A stretch of DNA of 50,550 nucleotides from Candidatus Pacearchaeota archaeon. Its GTDB lineage: Archaea; Nanobdellota; Nanobdellia; Pacearchaeales; GW2011-AR1. The position numbers and the translations under genes are program-made. The stretch lies in assembly GCA_018303945.1 (NCBI GenBank), contig JAGVXD010000002.1, positions 1 through 50,550 of the forward strand, in the 5' to 3' direction. The notes beneath the pieces are model-generated. The model searched no databases and was not told the origin of the DNA. It was given only the letters and a program-made list of their open reading frames with translations. Every line of letters starts with the position of its first letter. Positions within the stretch are counted from its first letter, which is position 1. This document shows positions 1-9,019 of this stretch, piece after piece.

Positions 1-99
1 TAAGCACAATTTGCATAACAGCTACACTTAGAATAAACCTTTTTCCCCTCTTATTTTGCATGTGTTACAAAGCGAATAGATGTTTATAAATATTGTTAG
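1..99. repeat. Direct repeat, copy 1 (99 bp)
   Basis: Bases 1-99 are identical to 1106-1204, in the same orientation and offset by 1105 bases. The match stops at 100 versus 1205. Copy 1 begins at the first base of the window, so it may extend upstream. The two copies flank the first secreted-protein gene. In the second copy the repeat lies just beyond the 3' end of the paralogous gene, so copy 1 is probably the 3' flank of a lost paralogue. No inverted ends or transposase are visible. Confidence 0.9.
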
Positions 100-161
100 A
101 TTGGTTAATTCAAGATATCATTTATAATTAAGGCAGAGCTGTTATCTATAATTTAATGACT

Positions 162-233
162 CTACTTATATATCTCCTTAATTCCAAATCGTCTGTTAAT
201 CATGTTTTACATAGGATAAGCAGGTATTTAAAT
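162..233 (-). pseudogene. Remnant 5' end of a third paralogue (promoter plus 13 codons)
   Basis: Read on the minus strand, this stretch has a TATA-like TTTAAAT (227-233), then ATG at 203 and the peptide MINRRFGIKEIYK before a stop at 162-164. Bases 187-206 and 213-233 match 2019-2038 and 2041-2061, which are the start codon region and promoter of the lipoprotein gene at 1247-2035. That gene begins MINRRFNSC. Only the first six codons are shared before the sequences diverge. Together with the 99-bp repeat at 1-99 this looks like the two ends of a lost gene copy whose middle was deleted. Confidence 0.6.
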
Positions 234-298
234 TTTGCTGTTATTAAATAATAACTACAAATCGAAAGATTTATATATATTAATTGCTTATAAAAAAT

Positions 299-1078
299 AT
301 GAAAGTTTTAGCTAAAAAGCTAATGAATAATTCAGCCAGATTATTTGCTCTTGGAGCTCTTAGCTCTGCTCTCCTTTCTCCTTTGGAATCGCGCTGTCAG
401 GATACAAGTGCGCAATTTTCAGGGCTAGGATGGGTTTTGCAGTCTATAGGCGCACGAGAAGGAAATGTACCTGCGAGTATAATCGGCCAGGGAATGTCTG
501 CTTATGGAAATGCATTAGCAGGAAAATCAGAGGTAAATGTGAATGTTCAGTCAGGACAAACAAGCCAAGTTCCGCAGGAATTTATGAGACAGCAACAAGA
601 GCCTTTAGATATATATCTGAATCGTATAATGATGAGATGTGTAAATAGGTGGGGTAGTTTTATGTGGGCTTGCAATTTTGAAATTGATGATCCAAATCTA
701 AATCGGTCCTTTCCAAATTCTTACATAGGCATCAAACACGAGTATCCAGCAGTTTATGGAACAAATGAGCCTATCAATATCTCAATTGCACGCATGGATA
801 AAAAACTCCATAAATTCGGCGAGGAGAGAGCAGAAAGAGAAATAGGTTATTTACTATACAATGAATATGGAGATGTAACTCATAAGTCTAACACAAGAAT
901 TACTCCTCAAGACTCATATTTTATATTTTCTTTTTGCACAAAAAAAGTTGTTCAAGAAGGTAAATACTTCGTAGTATTCACAGAAGGTAGGGAGACTTTC
1001 AATCCGTATCAATTCATAGTTTCCGCATCTTCACAGAAAAATTCTGTAACAACAAATTCTAGTTCTTCAGTTAAATAA
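299..1078 (+). CDS. Secreted protein, paralogue of the lipoprotein at 1247-2035
   Basis: Unknown function, 259 residues. I chose the ATG at 299 (a TTG at 284 is in frame) because a TATA-like ATTTATATATA at about 268-279 fits a near-leaderless start. The N-terminus is basic then hydrophobic (about residues 10-30), like a signal peptide, ending near a cysteine. A segment around residues 45-80 (REGNVPASIIGQG, then SEVNVNV) is clearly shared with the convergent neighbour (RRGNVAEAVIGQN, SEVNVNV). The C-terminal part looks like a beta-rich extracellular domain with four or five cysteines. Secretion is inferred; no family was recognised. Confidence 0.75.
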   Translation: MKVLAKKLMNNSARLFALGALSSALLSPLESRCQDTSAQFSGLGWVLQSIGAREGNVPASIIGQGMSAYGNALAGKSEVNVNVQSGQTSQVPQEFMRQQQEPLDIYLNRIMMRCVNRWGSFMWACNFEIDDPNLNRSFPNSYIGIKHEYPAVYGTNEPINISIARMDKKLHKFGEERAEREIGYLLYNEYGDVTHKSNTRITPQDSYFIFSFCTKKVVQEGKYFVVFTEGRETFNPYQFIVSASSQKNSVTTNSSSSVK

Positions 1079-1105
1079 AAGCCAAAGCAAAACTCATCAT
1101 TACAA

Positions 1106-1204
1106 TAAGCACAATTTGCATAACAGCTACACTTAGAATAAACCTTTTTCCCCTCTTATTTTGCATGTGTTACAAAGCGAATAGATGTTTATAAATATTG
1201 TTAG
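1106..1204. repeat. Direct repeat, copy 2 (99 bp)
   Basis: Identical to bases 1-99. It occupies most of the space between the convergent stop codons of the two paralogous secreted-protein genes (1078 and 1247). The final part, with TTTATAAATATTG, resembles a TATA box, so the repeat could also carry a promoter or a transcription stop. Perfect identity over 99 bases between non-coding copies implies a recent duplication or gene conversion. Confidence 0.9.
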
Positions 1205-1246
1205 TTAAATTTTAATATGTATATTTAGAGATAAAGATTTGTGTTT

Positions 1247-2035
1247 TTATTTTATATCGTAGTTAAATGATGGGGCAGTTATTTCCTTGTGAACTATCTC
1301 TCCGAGAGGCGCATTATTGGAGTTTGCAGGTTCAACTTTTCTTTCAATATTTTTCTCAACTATCCGTATTTTAGTTGTACCTAAAGGTTCGGTTGATATA
1401 TCGCTTCCTTTGATAAACCAGGCGCCCGTGTAGTCACCTGAAGGCCAATCTTTAGTATTAACAGTATAATAGCGCCGATCATTTAAAAGAACTGGCTGTA
1501 ATTGAGATATTACAGAAGCAATAATAGTCCCTCTTTCATTGAATAAGTAGAAATTAACCTCTTTTGATATTGCCTTGCATCCAACTAATCCAACAAAAGT
1601 TATCGTTTCGTCTTTAGAGCATATTCTAGTCTGTTTAAGATTCACCCCAGGTATTCTCCATGGAGCTTTATTTGAATCATTATAAACTCCAGGAAGTGTA
1701 TAGAATTCAGAAGTCTGAGTGCAATCCTCATTTTGTGAATTTTCTGTTTCGGTGACAGTTTGTCCAACATTCACATTCACTTCAGATCTGCCTGCTTGAG
1801 AAACTCCATACTGGAATGCATTCTGTCCAATCACTGCTTCTGCAACATTTCCTCTCCTTATTCCATCAACTTGCATAGCCGTGCCAAAAATCGGAAGCAT
1901 ATTCAATATCTGCGCACCAGCATCATTAGGATCGCTTCTCCAGTTAGGATTGTATGGTGTCTCGCAGCCAGTTGATAGCAATGCTACCAGTGCGCCTGTT
2001 GCAGCCATGCATGAATTGAATCGTCTGTTAATCAT
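1247..2035 (-). CDS. Putative lipoprotein, paralogue of the gene at 299-1078
   Basis: 262 residues of unknown function. The start follows a TATA-like GATTTAAATACC about 25 bases upstream, consistent with leaderless transcription. The N-terminus (MINRRF, then a hydrophobic stretch, then LLSTGC at about 20-25) looks like a lipoprotein signal with the lipidated cysteine after a glycine. Residues about 45-95 share the pattern GNV-x-x-x-IGQ and SEVNVNV with the convergent neighbour. The C-terminal half is beta-rich with several cysteines (CTQTS, RICSKDE, VGCKAIS). Both proteins probably face the cell exterior. Confidence 0.75.
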   Translation of the reverse strand: MINRRFNSCMAATGALVALLSTGCETPYNPNWRSDPNDAGAQILNMLPIFGTAMQVDGIRRGNVAEAVIGQNAFQYGVSQAGRSEVNVNVGQTVTETENSQNEDCTQTSEFYTLPGVYNDSNKAPWRIPGVNLKQTRICSKDETITFVGLVGCKAISKEVNFYLFNERGTIIASVISQLQPVLLNDRRYYTVNTKDWPSGDYTGAWFIKGSDISTEPLGTTKIRIVEKNIERKVEPANSNNAPLGEIVHKEITAPSFNYDIK

Positions 2036-2107
2036 GTTAGAGGATAAGCAGGTATTTAAATCTTTCCTTTTAATGTTACTTATTAATGATAATAAAATAA
2101 AGACATC

Positions 2108-3640
2108 TTACTTACTCTTCTTCGCTTTTCCTATTGTGACTTTAAATCCCGGCTTATATCCTTCACTGCCTTCCCAGTTTACTTTAGGTCCGCAGTCTCC
2201 CAATGCAAGGCACAAATCAGCTCTCTGCTTTTTCCATTCTTCCGTCAAGCATTCACAGTTTCCTATGCACTTCTCCCCGCCAATAAGTCCTTTTTCAAAT
2301 GTCACAACACAGCTTGAACTGCCTTGCGCACAAATGGCTTTACTCTCCTCTCCTTCCCAGAACTTTAATCCCGGAGTGTTCTTCGGCACACACACGCCTC
2401 CAGTTGCATTGCCAAGTCTTATTCCAGATTTCCATATACAATCTCTGCGGTCTGTATTTTCACAATCTATCTGCTCACTCTGTGCAGTGCAATCCTGCCA
2501 GCGATTTACTCTGCATGCTGCCTGTGAAAATGGTCCTGCAGTACTTTCTATGCTGTCTTCAATGCATTCTTCCTGTCTGAAATCTGCACATTGCTCAAGT
2601 ACTTCCTCGCCGTTAATGCATATATGCTTGTAGAACCTGCTTCCGACGGCATTGTTTGCTTTATCTTCACTTCCGGCGTCGTTATAAACACACCACGATT
2701 CTCCATGTTTGTACGATTTCCCATTTTGAGTGTTTTTGCAGTTCAAGTCAGCACATATTGAATCACCATAAGTTGGACTGTTTCCTTTTTGAGCGTCACG
2801 GCAGTAACTTCCCTGCAAGTAATTACAGTTGCCGCAATTTTTAGAGTTTGCATTTGGACTGTTAGGATTGCATGCTTCGCTTTTATCAAATATTGTTGAC
2901 CAATATCTCTTGTCATCTATTTTTGAAGCATCATATATATTTGCAGTATTTCCACAGCTATCAACAAAATAAACTTCATCTTTTCCGGGCAGGCACATTG
3001 TCTCTCGCGTCGGTGCACAAGGCGTTCCTAACTCTTCCGCCGAGCATAATTTTCCAGGATAAAATTGTCCTTCTGCCTTTGTTCCATTTACTCCACCACT
3101 GCATTCTGCACGGGAAGTTACCTTGCAGGTCTTTTCAAACTCAAATTCATAAACACAAGCCCCCTTTTCCTGGTTTTGCACAGAAAGGACACATTGCACT
3201 TCATCCTGTATATTTGGCTTGTAATTTGTCTGCAAACCAAGGAATGCTGACAATCTTTTACAGCGTACTAATGATACAAATGCCGCTTGGTCACCAAGTA
3301 CACAGCATCCTAGAGAGCATTGAGGAGGAGTTTCTTCAGACCATATTCCTTTATTTGCAGTGCACACGCTTTGAGGAGTATTATCTAAACAATTTCCTTC
3401 AATGCTATTGTAGCACGTTCCGAGCTTGCAATATGATGTTGATTCGCATGAGGTTGGAACTTGCCTTGCTCCCGGCTCACATTCGTTTGCAGGAACATTT
3501 TGACAGTAAAGTACTCCATTTTTTGAATCTGCTTTAGTTTTTTCACAGCAGACAGTAGAATTTAATCCTGCCGCACTTACTGCGCTTGCTAAAATAATTG
3601 CTCCTATAATTATTATGCTAAAAATTAATTTTGTCTTCAT
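2108..3640 (-). CDS. Cysteine-rich secreted protein (short paralogue)
   Basis: About 510 residues with roughly 43 cysteines after one N-terminal hydrophobic segment (residues about 4-24), so secreted or anchored. I chose ATG at 3640, which forms an ATGA overlap with the stop of the upstream gene; an upstream in-frame start at 3664 is less likely. The whole protein aligns with the first ~570 residues of the 1273-residue neighbour: shared blocks include LGTCYNSIEGNC / PGTCYDPLEGTC, LGCCV / EGCCI, PGKDEVYFVDSCGN / PGKDEVYWFDSCGN, HGESWC and LALGDCG / MSLGDCG. It lacks the long hydrophobic and Ig-like parts of that neighbour. Function unknown; dense disulfides are inferred. Confidence 0.85.
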   Translation of the reverse strand: MKTKLIFSIIIIGAIILASAVSAAGLNSTVCCEKTKADSKNGVLYCQNVPANECEPGARQVPTSCESTSYCKLGTCYNSIEGNCLDNTPQSVCTANKGIWSEETPPQCSLGCCVLGDQAAFVSLVRCKRLSAFLGLQTNYKPNIQDEVQCVLSVQNQEKGACVYEFEFEKTCKVTSRAECSGGVNGTKAEGQFYPGKLCSAEELGTPCAPTRETMCLPGKDEVYFVDSCGNTANIYDASKIDDKRYWSTIFDKSEACNPNSPNANSKNCGNCNYLQGSYCRDAQKGNSPTYGDSICADLNCKNTQNGKSYKHGESWCVYNDAGSEDKANNAVGSRFYKHICINGEEVLEQCADFRQEECIEDSIESTAGPFSQAACRVNRWQDCTAQSEQIDCENTDRRDCIWKSGIRLGNATGGVCVPKNTPGLKFWEGEESKAICAQGSSSCVVTFEKGLIGGEKCIGNCECLTEEWKKQRADLCLALGDCGPKVNWEGSEGYKPGFKVTIGKAKKSK

Positions 3641-4407
3641 TCTAGTCCGTATCCTGCAGGCCATGCAAGGCTGCGAGAAGCAAACACAAATCTATCTTTG
3701 CTGACAACGTCGGAAATACTGTATATCTTGCTCCCATCACTAAGCTTCACCTTTTCTATTTTAATATTTGGATAATATCTCATATATAAAGTTGTTTCCG
3801 AGTCACCATATGTTGATTCAAAATCTATTATGCTTGTTGCAAGAGAGAGAATTTCATAAATTCCGCTTTTATACTCCAAGTCTATTGATTTATATGTTCT
3901 GGAAAAATCCTTAGTTACAGTCATGGGCAAGTTTAAAGTTATCTTTATGCTGTTAAGTGCAAGAGAAGCATTTACATTTGTATTTCCGTAGCTAATTTTA
4001 TATCCTCTGCTTTCATATTCTTCTGCAAAGCTTTTTACACATGAAGTGGCAATGGGCTGAAGCTCTCTACTAATTTCTCTTTCCACCTGCCCTATTAAAT
4101 TTGGCTGTTGCACAACGCAAGTTTTGTAATATTCAGCAGTATAGCATAAATATGATATTTTCGTATTATTGTAAACTATAAATCCCTGCGGCTGCATGCT
4201 TCCCCCCTGGCTTGTTATGTCTTCCATTATCAAGGGTATTTCCTGCCCTATGCATGAACGAAGATATTCTTCTGGTGTGGCATCTGCACTTCCACTGCCG
4301 GGCAGGTTTACTCTGGGATAAACAAGAAATATAATTAAAACCAGAATTATCGCTAATGCAATTATAATATATAATGTAACCTGCCCTTTTTTTTCTCCGT
4401 ACCGCAT
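3637..4407 (-). CDS. Class III signal-peptide (pilin-like) membrane protein
   Basis: About 256 residues. The N-terminus MRYGEKKGQVTLYIIIALAI has the shape of archaeal type IV prepilins: short basic leader, glycine, then Q-V-x-L and a hydrophobic helix, with likely cleavage after the glycine. A GTG at 4422 is an alternative start; ATG 4407 gives the same leader length as the paralogue at 8248-9012. The remaining ectodomain matches that paralogue (SYLCYTAEYYKTCV versus AYLCENIGYFETCI; QGGSMQP versus QGGFVSP). The stop overlaps the start of the next cysteine-rich gene (ATGA), so the two are translationally coupled. Probably part of a surface assembly. Confidence 0.8.
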   Translation of the reverse strand: MRYGEKKGQVTLYIIIALAIILVLIIFLVYPRVNLPGSGSADATPEEYLRSCIGQEIPLIMEDITSQGGSMQPQGFIVYNNTKISYLCYTAEYYKTCVVQQPNLIGQVEREISRELQPIATSCVKSFAEEYESRGYKISYGNTNVNASLALNSIKITLNLPMTVTKDFSRTYKSIDLEYKSGIYEILSLATSIIDFESTYGDSETTLYMRYYPNIKIEKVKLSDGSKIYSISDVVSKDRFVFASRSLAWPAGYGLE

Positions 4408-4429
4408 AATGCTCAAAGCCACGCCGCGT

Positions 4430-7400
4430 TTATAATTCTTGCGCCACGCCCCCCTTTACAATGATTGTGCATGCGCTCCCAGGATTTCTTCCAAACTTGT
4501 CTTTGCATTTTATATAATGAGTAATGGCTCGGCTGAACCCAATGCTGTGCACAAGTTCGCTTCCGCTCATTTCTGTCGCATTTGCAAATTCATAATCGCA
4601 CCCATTTGCTCCTCTTGAAGGTACAGCTGTGCTTGCTGTACATACAGATGGCTCATCCGTTATAAGAGTAAGAGAGCCGCCATTTTCGTAAACACGGGTT
4701 ACTTTAGGAGATTCGCTGTCAAGATTAACTTTAAATCTTGCTGTTTTCTCTGCAGTGTTTCCAGCCAAATCCTCGCATCTTACAGGGAGAGAGTATATTC
4801 CATCATATATTGTCTGAAATATTTGGCTGTTTGTGCTCGTCCATAGCCCTTCAGCAAAATCAATGTAACTGCTGTTTCCCCATTTATATGTGCATCTGGC
4901 ACTTCCATCTACGCCTCCGGAAGTTTTGACAACAACTTCAATTGACGCAGGAATAGTCCCAAAGTTAAGTGTCTCATTGTTTGGAACAAGACTTTCTATT
5001 ATAAGTGGATTGATTGTTCTCTGCAGGTTATATGTATAGCTTTGCGAGTTTGCGTTTCTATGTATTGTCGTATTTTGAGAGCTCACGTTAAGCCATGGCT
5101 GGTCTTGACATCTCACATAATATTTAGATGTATTTTCTGTTACAGGAAACTCTCCAGAACAGAACCAACCAAATAATTGCCTATCTTCAAAATCGTTTTC
5201 ACAGCTCATCTCATGGCTCATCAAAGAATAATCTCTGTCTATGCTGTCCCAACGGCAATCTGCAGGCTCATTTGTATATACTCCCCCATTTAGCATAGTG
5301 AGGTTATATGCTACGGTTGTCAGAGAAGGCTCGCGTTCTACAACTATCGGAGGAGTTGTGTCCGGACCTTGTTTAATGCAGAAACCAATTCCATAATCTT
5401 TTATATTTGTATTTCCTGATTTGTCCTGACATTTTATATGCAGAACATATTCTGCTCTTGCATTAGGATTAAACGACTCAAGCCCGAAGTCAGACAGACT
5501 TGGAGTCAGTAATGGCATTGTCTGATTTCTTTTGAAAAGACTGCTTCCAAAATCACTTTCCATTTCTTCAAACGCGACTCCAGTGCTATTGCTTATTCTG
5601 CATTGTCCCGGTTCATCAAGAGCTACTCCAAGAATGAGAGGTTCATAACTTTCAGGAATGCATCCATCGCTTCCAGGTTGTTTTATTCTAACCCCAAATT
5701 CAGTTTCCTCAACGCTGTAGTTTGCAAGCAGTTCTTTCATAAATCTTATGCTCGGCGCAGCCGCATCATTAGGGCTTATGTCAATACATTCAGGAGTTCC
5801 TGTTTCTTCATTAATTAACTGACACGTCTGTCCAAGAGACTCACATGAGTATCTTGAGCAAGTTTTTCCGTCACTGCCGCACTTTGCGCAGTCAGCTCCT
5901 CCACGGGGAGGCTGCCACGGTTTGCATTCAAATGTAACTTTAACTTTCTTAACTTCTCCAATTCCCAATGCTTTGAATATTACAATTACTATTATTACAA
6001 CCACTACAATAATTATTCCTATAGTTAATAACGTTCCAGCTGCAGCTCCAAAAGCTGAACCACCCATAGCTCCAAACCCGGCAATTGCTCCTCCTGCAGT
6101 TCCAGCAGCTAATAGAGAGTAAGTTATTGCTGGAGGCAAACCTCTTCCTACTCCAGTAAATTGCAGAAGCAATGAAGTTAATGCAAATCCTATAGCTGCT
6201 CCCGCCAAAGCTCCTCCAGCAGCACTAAGACCAGGATTTACAGTCAATGCCGCACCATTAGTTGTTGGTCCAAGCAGCTCCGCTCCAACATGTGCAAGAC
6301 TAAGACTTCCAAGTATTCCTGCTCCGGTAGCTGTCCCAGCAGCCCACACAAGTGCAACACCCATCATGCCTGCAACAGTTCCAGCCATTCCGAATTGAGC
6401 CGCAGGGTCTCCCGGAGTAGAAGCGCTCCCCAAACCTTCAGGAATTCCCAATGTGGCAAAGAACTCTGAAATGTCTCCGGCATCGGCATATTCTCCCTTG
6501 AAAAGTTTTTCATTTGCATATCTCTTTATATTCTCAAGATAAGCCGAATTTAATTTTGGAGATTTCTTCACTTTGTAATTTTCAGTTAAATCTCCTATGT
6601 AATTAACTTCAGCTCCGCAATCTCCAAGACTCATGCACAAATCATTCATCTGCTCTGCAAATATTTTTTTCTCACATTCACAGTTTGCTTTGCAATCCCA
6701 TCCACCCAAGCCCTTCACATAAACTACCGTGCATTTCTGATTTGCCTGTCTGCATATTATTTCAGCGCCTTCTCCTCTTTGGCTCAAGCTAAATCCGGGA
6801 CTGTATTTCGGGACACAATAATCAAACTTAAAATCTTTTCCAACTTTGACTTCTTTGACGAAACAATCCGTATTTTCCTCGCATTTCAAATCTCTCTGAT
6901 TTGACTTAGCTTGCATAGCGCTTTTTCCTATTCCCTTGTTCTCCGGATTATTTACAATGCTATTATAATCAAAACATTGCTGCCATTTGTTTATGCGGCA
7001 CGCAGCAGAAGAAAATTTTCCTCCCTGAATAGGAGTTTGTGCTTCTACACATATTTCGTTTCTATAGTCAGCACATGGCTCCGTTCTTATTTCTCCATTT
7101 ATACATACTTCTCTGAAATGTCGGCTTCCCGGCGTGTCTCTGGCTCGGTTCTTGGCTGTATCCTCACCTATAGCTCCCTGATAACTGCACCATGATTCTC
7201 CATGCTTGCGTTTCTTTCCCTGTTCGTCTATGCATGATAAGTCTTTGCACACATATTCTCCAAGAGAAACAGGATTACGTTCGTCTGCCCTCCCACATAC
7301 ACTTCCAGCTATATAATTGCAGTTTCCGCAAGTTTTTACATTTGCAAGTAAATTGGTTCCGCTTCCTAATGAACAGCTGTTATTTTTTAGCAAAACTCCG

Positions 7401-8251
7401 CCATTGTTCCAGCTTGCGGCTTTCGGGAGCGCAAAAATATTCTCCCGATTGCCGCAGCTATCAAACCAATACACCTCGTCTTTCCCAGGAAAACAGCCCG
7501 TAGTCACTTGTGGCTTGCAGGTTGTATTCAATGAAGGACTGGAACAAATCCGTTGTGAATAAAAATCTCCGTGCATGGTGCCGCATTGACTTCTTGTCGT
7601 AAACTTGCACGTCCTTTCAAATTCCTGCTCAAATACACACGCACCTTCTTCCTGCACGCTTCCCAATGCAAGGCATGCAATTTCTGTCTGAACATCCGGC
7701 CTGAATTCTTTCTTCACTCCTAAAAGTTCTGCACTTCTTACACATTGTCTTTCAGTAACAAATTTCGCCTGACTGTTTATTATGCAGCATCCTTCCCTGC
7801 ATTGAGGTATGTTTTCATATTTCTCCCCAGACCATGTTCCTCCGTGTGCAACACATGTTGATTGCGGTGAACCTGCCTGACATGTTCCTTCAAGAGGGTC
7901 ATAGCATGTTCCAGGCTTGCATGCAGCTACATTTTCCCTGGTTGAAGGCACACAATCTCCGCCGCATTCCTGATTACAGCTCTCAATAGGGTATTCCTGA
8001 CAGCTCTTTCCGCTTAGTGAATTGACGCACGTTGCCACTTCTCCTGCAGCAGATACAATTCCCTTTTCACTGAATAATAATTTTCCAATAAAATTAAGCA
8101 AAGAAACAGAACGAACATTTTTTTGGACTATTATTTTTTCCCCCGGATTTCCAGTTGTATGATTAATGATATATGCAAAAGCAAAGCTCACGCTTATTAG
8201 CAATACTATCTCAAAAACAGCCGTCTTTTTGTAATTTATTTTTTCTTTCAT
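4430..8251 (-). CDS. Giant cysteine-rich, Ig-like surface protein
   Basis: 1273 residues. Visible order: N-terminal transmembrane segment (about 12-29); cysteine-rich region (about 70-570) shared with the 510-residue protein downstream; a long Ala/Gly-rich hydrophobic region (about 610-770) ending in a very hydrophobic stretch rich in I and V; a short cysteine cluster (CAKCGSDGKTCSRYSC); then about four Ig-like repeats to the end. Each repeat has an early cysteine (PADCRW, SARCTY, PSVCTA) and a late Y-x-x-x-C-x-D motif followed by GN or similar. Its start overlaps the stop of the pilin-like gene upstream (ATGA). Surface location is inferred; the function is unknown. Confidence 0.85.
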   Translation of the reverse strand: MKEKINYKKTAVFEIVLLISVSFAFAYIINHTTGNPGEKIIVQKNVRSVSLLNFIGKLLFSEKGIVSAAGEVATCVNSLSGKSCQEYPIESCNQECGGDCVPSTRENVAACKPGTCYDPLEGTCQAGSPQSTCVAHGGTWSGEKYENIPQCREGCCIINSQAKFVTERQCVRSAELLGVKKEFRPDVQTEIACLALGSVQEEGACVFEQEFERTCKFTTRSQCGTMHGDFYSQRICSSPSLNTTCKPQVTTGCFPGKDEVYWFDSCGNRENIFALPKAASWNNGGVLLKNNSCSLGSGTNLLANVKTCGNCNYIAGSVCGRADERNPVSLGEYVCKDLSCIDEQGKKRKHGESWCSYQGAIGEDTAKNRARDTPGSRHFREVCINGEIRTEPCADYRNEICVEAQTPIQGGKFSSAACRINKWQQCFDYNSIVNNPENKGIGKSAMQAKSNQRDLKCEENTDCFVKEVKVGKDFKFDYCVPKYSPGFSLSQRGEGAEIICRQANQKCTVVYVKGLGGWDCKANCECEKKIFAEQMNDLCMSLGDCGAEVNYIGDLTENYKVKKSPKLNSAYLENIKRYANEKLFKGEYADAGDISEFFATLGIPEGLGSASTPGDPAAQFGMAGTVAGMMGVALVWAAGTATGAGILGSLSLAHVGAELLGPTTNGAALTVNPGLSAAGGALAGAAIGFALTSLLLQFTGVGRGLPPAITYSLLAAGTAGGAIAGFGAMGGSAFGAAAGTLLTIGIIIVVVVIIVIVIFKALGIGEVKKVKVTFECKPWQPPRGGADCAKCGSDGKTCSRYSCESLGQTCQLINEETGTPECIDISPNDAAAPSIRFMKELLANYSVEETEFGVRIKQPGSDGCIPESYEPLILGVALDEPGQCRISNSTGVAFEEMESDFGSSLFKRNQTMPLLTPSLSDFGLESFNPNARAEYVLHIKCQDKSGNTNIKDYGIGFCIKQGPDTTPPIVVEREPSLTTVAYNLTMLNGGVYTNEPADCRWDSIDRDYSLMSHEMSCENDFEDRQLFGWFCSGEFPVTENTSKYYVRCQDQPWLNVSSQNTTIHRNANSQSYTYNLQRTINPLIIESLVPNNETLNFGTIPASIEVVVKTSGGVDGSARCTYKWGNSSYIDFAEGLWTSTNSQIFQTIYDGIYSLPVRCEDLAGNTAEKTARFKVNLDSESPKVTRVYENGGSLTLITDEPSVCTASTAVPSRGANGCDYEFANATEMSGSELVHSIGFSRAITHYIKCKDKFGRNPGSACTIIVKGGVAQEL

Positions 8252-9012
8252 ATTCCGGGAGGTATTGCGCAGCTTCTTATTGCAATATTCATTTCACTAT
8301 TGGAATCTTTATGAAGTATAGTATATATTTTTGTCGAGTCGGATAGGGCAGTTTTCTTTATGTCAAATTCTGGATAAAGTATCATATAACCAACATACTC
8401 AAAATAGCAATATTTTGCTTCCTGGCTGGCTATCTCATTGGCGACAAGAGCTAACTCATAGAGAGGATGCCTAATCTCAAAATTGAAGTCTTCAATGTTT
8501 TTCGTGCCTTCCTTACTGCTCAATGTCATTTTTTTATTTATTGAAACCTTTATTCTTTGAGGAGCCAGGTCTATTTTCAAGTTGGTTTCTCCAGACTCAA
8601 CCTTTATATTCTTCTTTTTCAGTTCTTCTGTGGAATCAACGAAGCAATTTTCTATTTTATTTATAGAATTATTATATATCTCTTCCTTTATCTCTGCAAG
8701 GAGTGACGGGTGCTGGTTTATGCAAGTTTCAAAATAGCCTATATTCTCGCATAAATATGCCACATTTATGTTGTCGTATTTTTTATAATTTCTGGGAGAG
8801 ACAAATCCTCCTTGGGGCGCCATTAATTTTACAGTTTCATATATTGCATCTCTGGCACAGCTTTCTATAGTTCTTTCAGGAGATTCTATATTATCAATTT
8901 CAGGCAGGGGCTTCTGCCTCAGTAATGCAAGCAGACCTACTATGGCTACAATTGCAATTGCGATAATAACCCATAATGAAACCTGTCCGGCTTTTCCGAT
9001 TATTATCTGCAT
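8248..9012 (-). CDS. Class III signal-peptide (pilin-like) membrane protein
   Basis: About 254 residues from ATG 9012, which starts 7 bases after the regulator's stop; ATG 9039 and TTG 9063 are in-frame alternatives that would overlap the regulator. The leader MQIIIGKAGQVSLWVII gives a glycine-Q-V-S-L junction and hydrophobic helix as in archaeal prepilins. The ectodomain is paralogous to that at 3637-4407 and keeps four or more cysteines. Its stop overlaps the start of the 1273-residue cysteine-rich gene (ATGA). Each pilin-like gene thus sits directly before its cysteine-rich partner, which argues for a joint function at the envelope. Confidence 0.8.
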   Translation of the reverse strand: MQIIIGKAGQVSLWVIIAIAIVAIVGLLALLRQKPLPEIDNIESPERTIESCARDAIYETVKLMAPQGGFVSPRNYKKYDNINVAYLCENIGYFETCINQHPSLLAEIKEEIYNNSINKIENCFVDSTEELKKKNIKVESGETNLKIDLAPQRIKVSINKKMTLSSKEGTKNIEDFNFEIRHPLYELALVANEIASQEAKYCYFEYVGYMILYPEFDIKKTALSDSTKIYTILHKDSNSEMNIAIRSCAIPPGI

Positions 9013-9019
9013 ATTAGAT

